Source: VAZQ01 sp963771845
Lineage (GTDB): Bacteria > Pseudomonadota > Alphaproteobacteria > Rhizobiales > Xanthobacteraceae
DNA length: 64,000 bases
Direction: 5' to 3'
NCBI GenBank assembly: GCA_963771845.1
Contig: CAVYVC010000024.1
Coordinates: 124,001 to 188,000 of the forward strand
In this document: positions 63,726 to 64,000 of the stretch, piece by piece
Position numbering within the stretch: the first letter of the stretch is position 1
Layout of the letters: every line of letters begins with the position of its first letter
Position numbers and translations under genes: made by a program
Notes under the pieces: model-generated
Told to the model about the DNA's origin: nothing
Seen by the model: only the letters and a program-made list of their open reading frames with translations
Database searches by the model: none

Positions 63726-64000
63726 TTACCGGCCGGTTCGTGCCAGCGAATGCACCCAACCTGCCATGCGCGAGCGGGCGTTCTCGATGTCCTTCTTGGA
63801 AAAGAAGTCCTCCGGCTTGACCTTGTCCACCGGATAAACCGGCCGGAGGAAATCGCTCTCATAGCCGAACGGCACCGTGGCATCGATTCCCATGCCGCCT
63901 TCGAACTGGGTGTTGGAGGCGGTCCACTGCTTCTCACCCGCCGTCATGCGCTCGGCCGGCATGAAAGTCTGACCGCGCCCGCCCGGGATGGGATTAAGAA
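63726..64000 (-). CDS. Probable UbiD-family decarboxylase, C-terminus (partial)
   Basis: Open on the minus strand from the window edge to a stop at 63726; last ~90 residues. GGMGIDATVPFGYESDFLRP and the closing ENARSRMAGWVHSLARTGR resemble the end of UbiD-type (de)carboxylases that use prenylated FMN on aromatic acids. An internal ATG at 63962 is not the true start. It would fit the neighbouring aromatic-type cluster, though it is on the opposite strand. The family assignment is tentative. Confidence 0.5.
   Translation of the reverse strand, partial: LNPIPGGRGQTFMPAERMTAGEKQWTASNTQFEGGMGIDATVPFGYESDFLRPVYPVDKVKPEDFFSKKDIENARSRMAGWVHSLARTGR

Overview
The window reads as a high-GC alphaproteobacterial chromosome, most likely a Rhizobiales member near Bradyrhizobium / Nitrobacteraceae. 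Evidence for this is a circularly permuted two-piece tmRNA, the thyA-folA-hflK-hflC-DUF2065-degP block, and many TRAP, TTT and NitT/TauT uptake systems. It alternates between a conserved backbone and heavily rearranged accessory DNA.

Layout. 1-6.1 kb: end of an amino-acid/urea-type ABC binding protein, then a phosphorelay operon (hybrid kinase, Hpt, REC-kinase, second Hpt, REC-cyclase) whose middle arose by duplicating an Hpt-REC unit. 6.4-8.4 kb: a complete IS1634-like element with 6-bp target duplication; its empty site is visible in a second copy of the host repeat near 31.4 kb. 8.7-11.3 kb: phosphonate-type ABC transporter. 11.5-28 kb: an accessory island. A 14.3-kb core is bracketed by 343-bp, almost perfect inverted repeats. 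The left repeat cuts off a globin gene. The core carries (i) a minus-strand operon of two membrane proteins that resemble the region after the NTPase of nSTAND1 proteins but have no P-loop, with a DUF4062 (TIR-like) protein between them; (ii) a GH2 exo-glucosaminidase-like enzyme; (iii) a junkyard of gene scraps with an internally deleted group II intron and a MITE; and (iv) a NUDIX-macro fusion followed by a multi-TM patatin-like phospholipase. Items (i) and (iv) look like a nucleotide-signal/defence locus and are the best candidates for an undescribed system.

28-31 kb: a TRAP transporter (dctPQM, dctM frameshifted). 31.1-32 kb: more scraps and a second, ORF-less group II intron. 32-42.6 kb: a prophage remnant with serine recombinase, terminase, iteron-like repeats, family-A DNA polymerase, methyltransferase and small early genes, but no capsid or tail genes. 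42.7-48.3 kb: degP, DUF2065, hflC, hflK, folA, thyA. 48.4-50.6 kb: tctA/tctB. 50.9-51.8 kb: ssrA beside sspB, which encodes the adaptor that recognises the ssrA tag. 51.9-64 kb: a divergent catabolic cluster with two paralogous Rieske oxygenases, a NitT/TauT-type transporter, an IclR regulator, SDR, hydrolase, cupin, TPP enzyme and acyl-CoA ligase. It probably imports and degrades an aromatic or related acid; the substrate is unknown.

Caution: at least nine genes are split by one- or two-base frame changes, including conserved hflK. Some of these may be sequence errors rather than real mutations.
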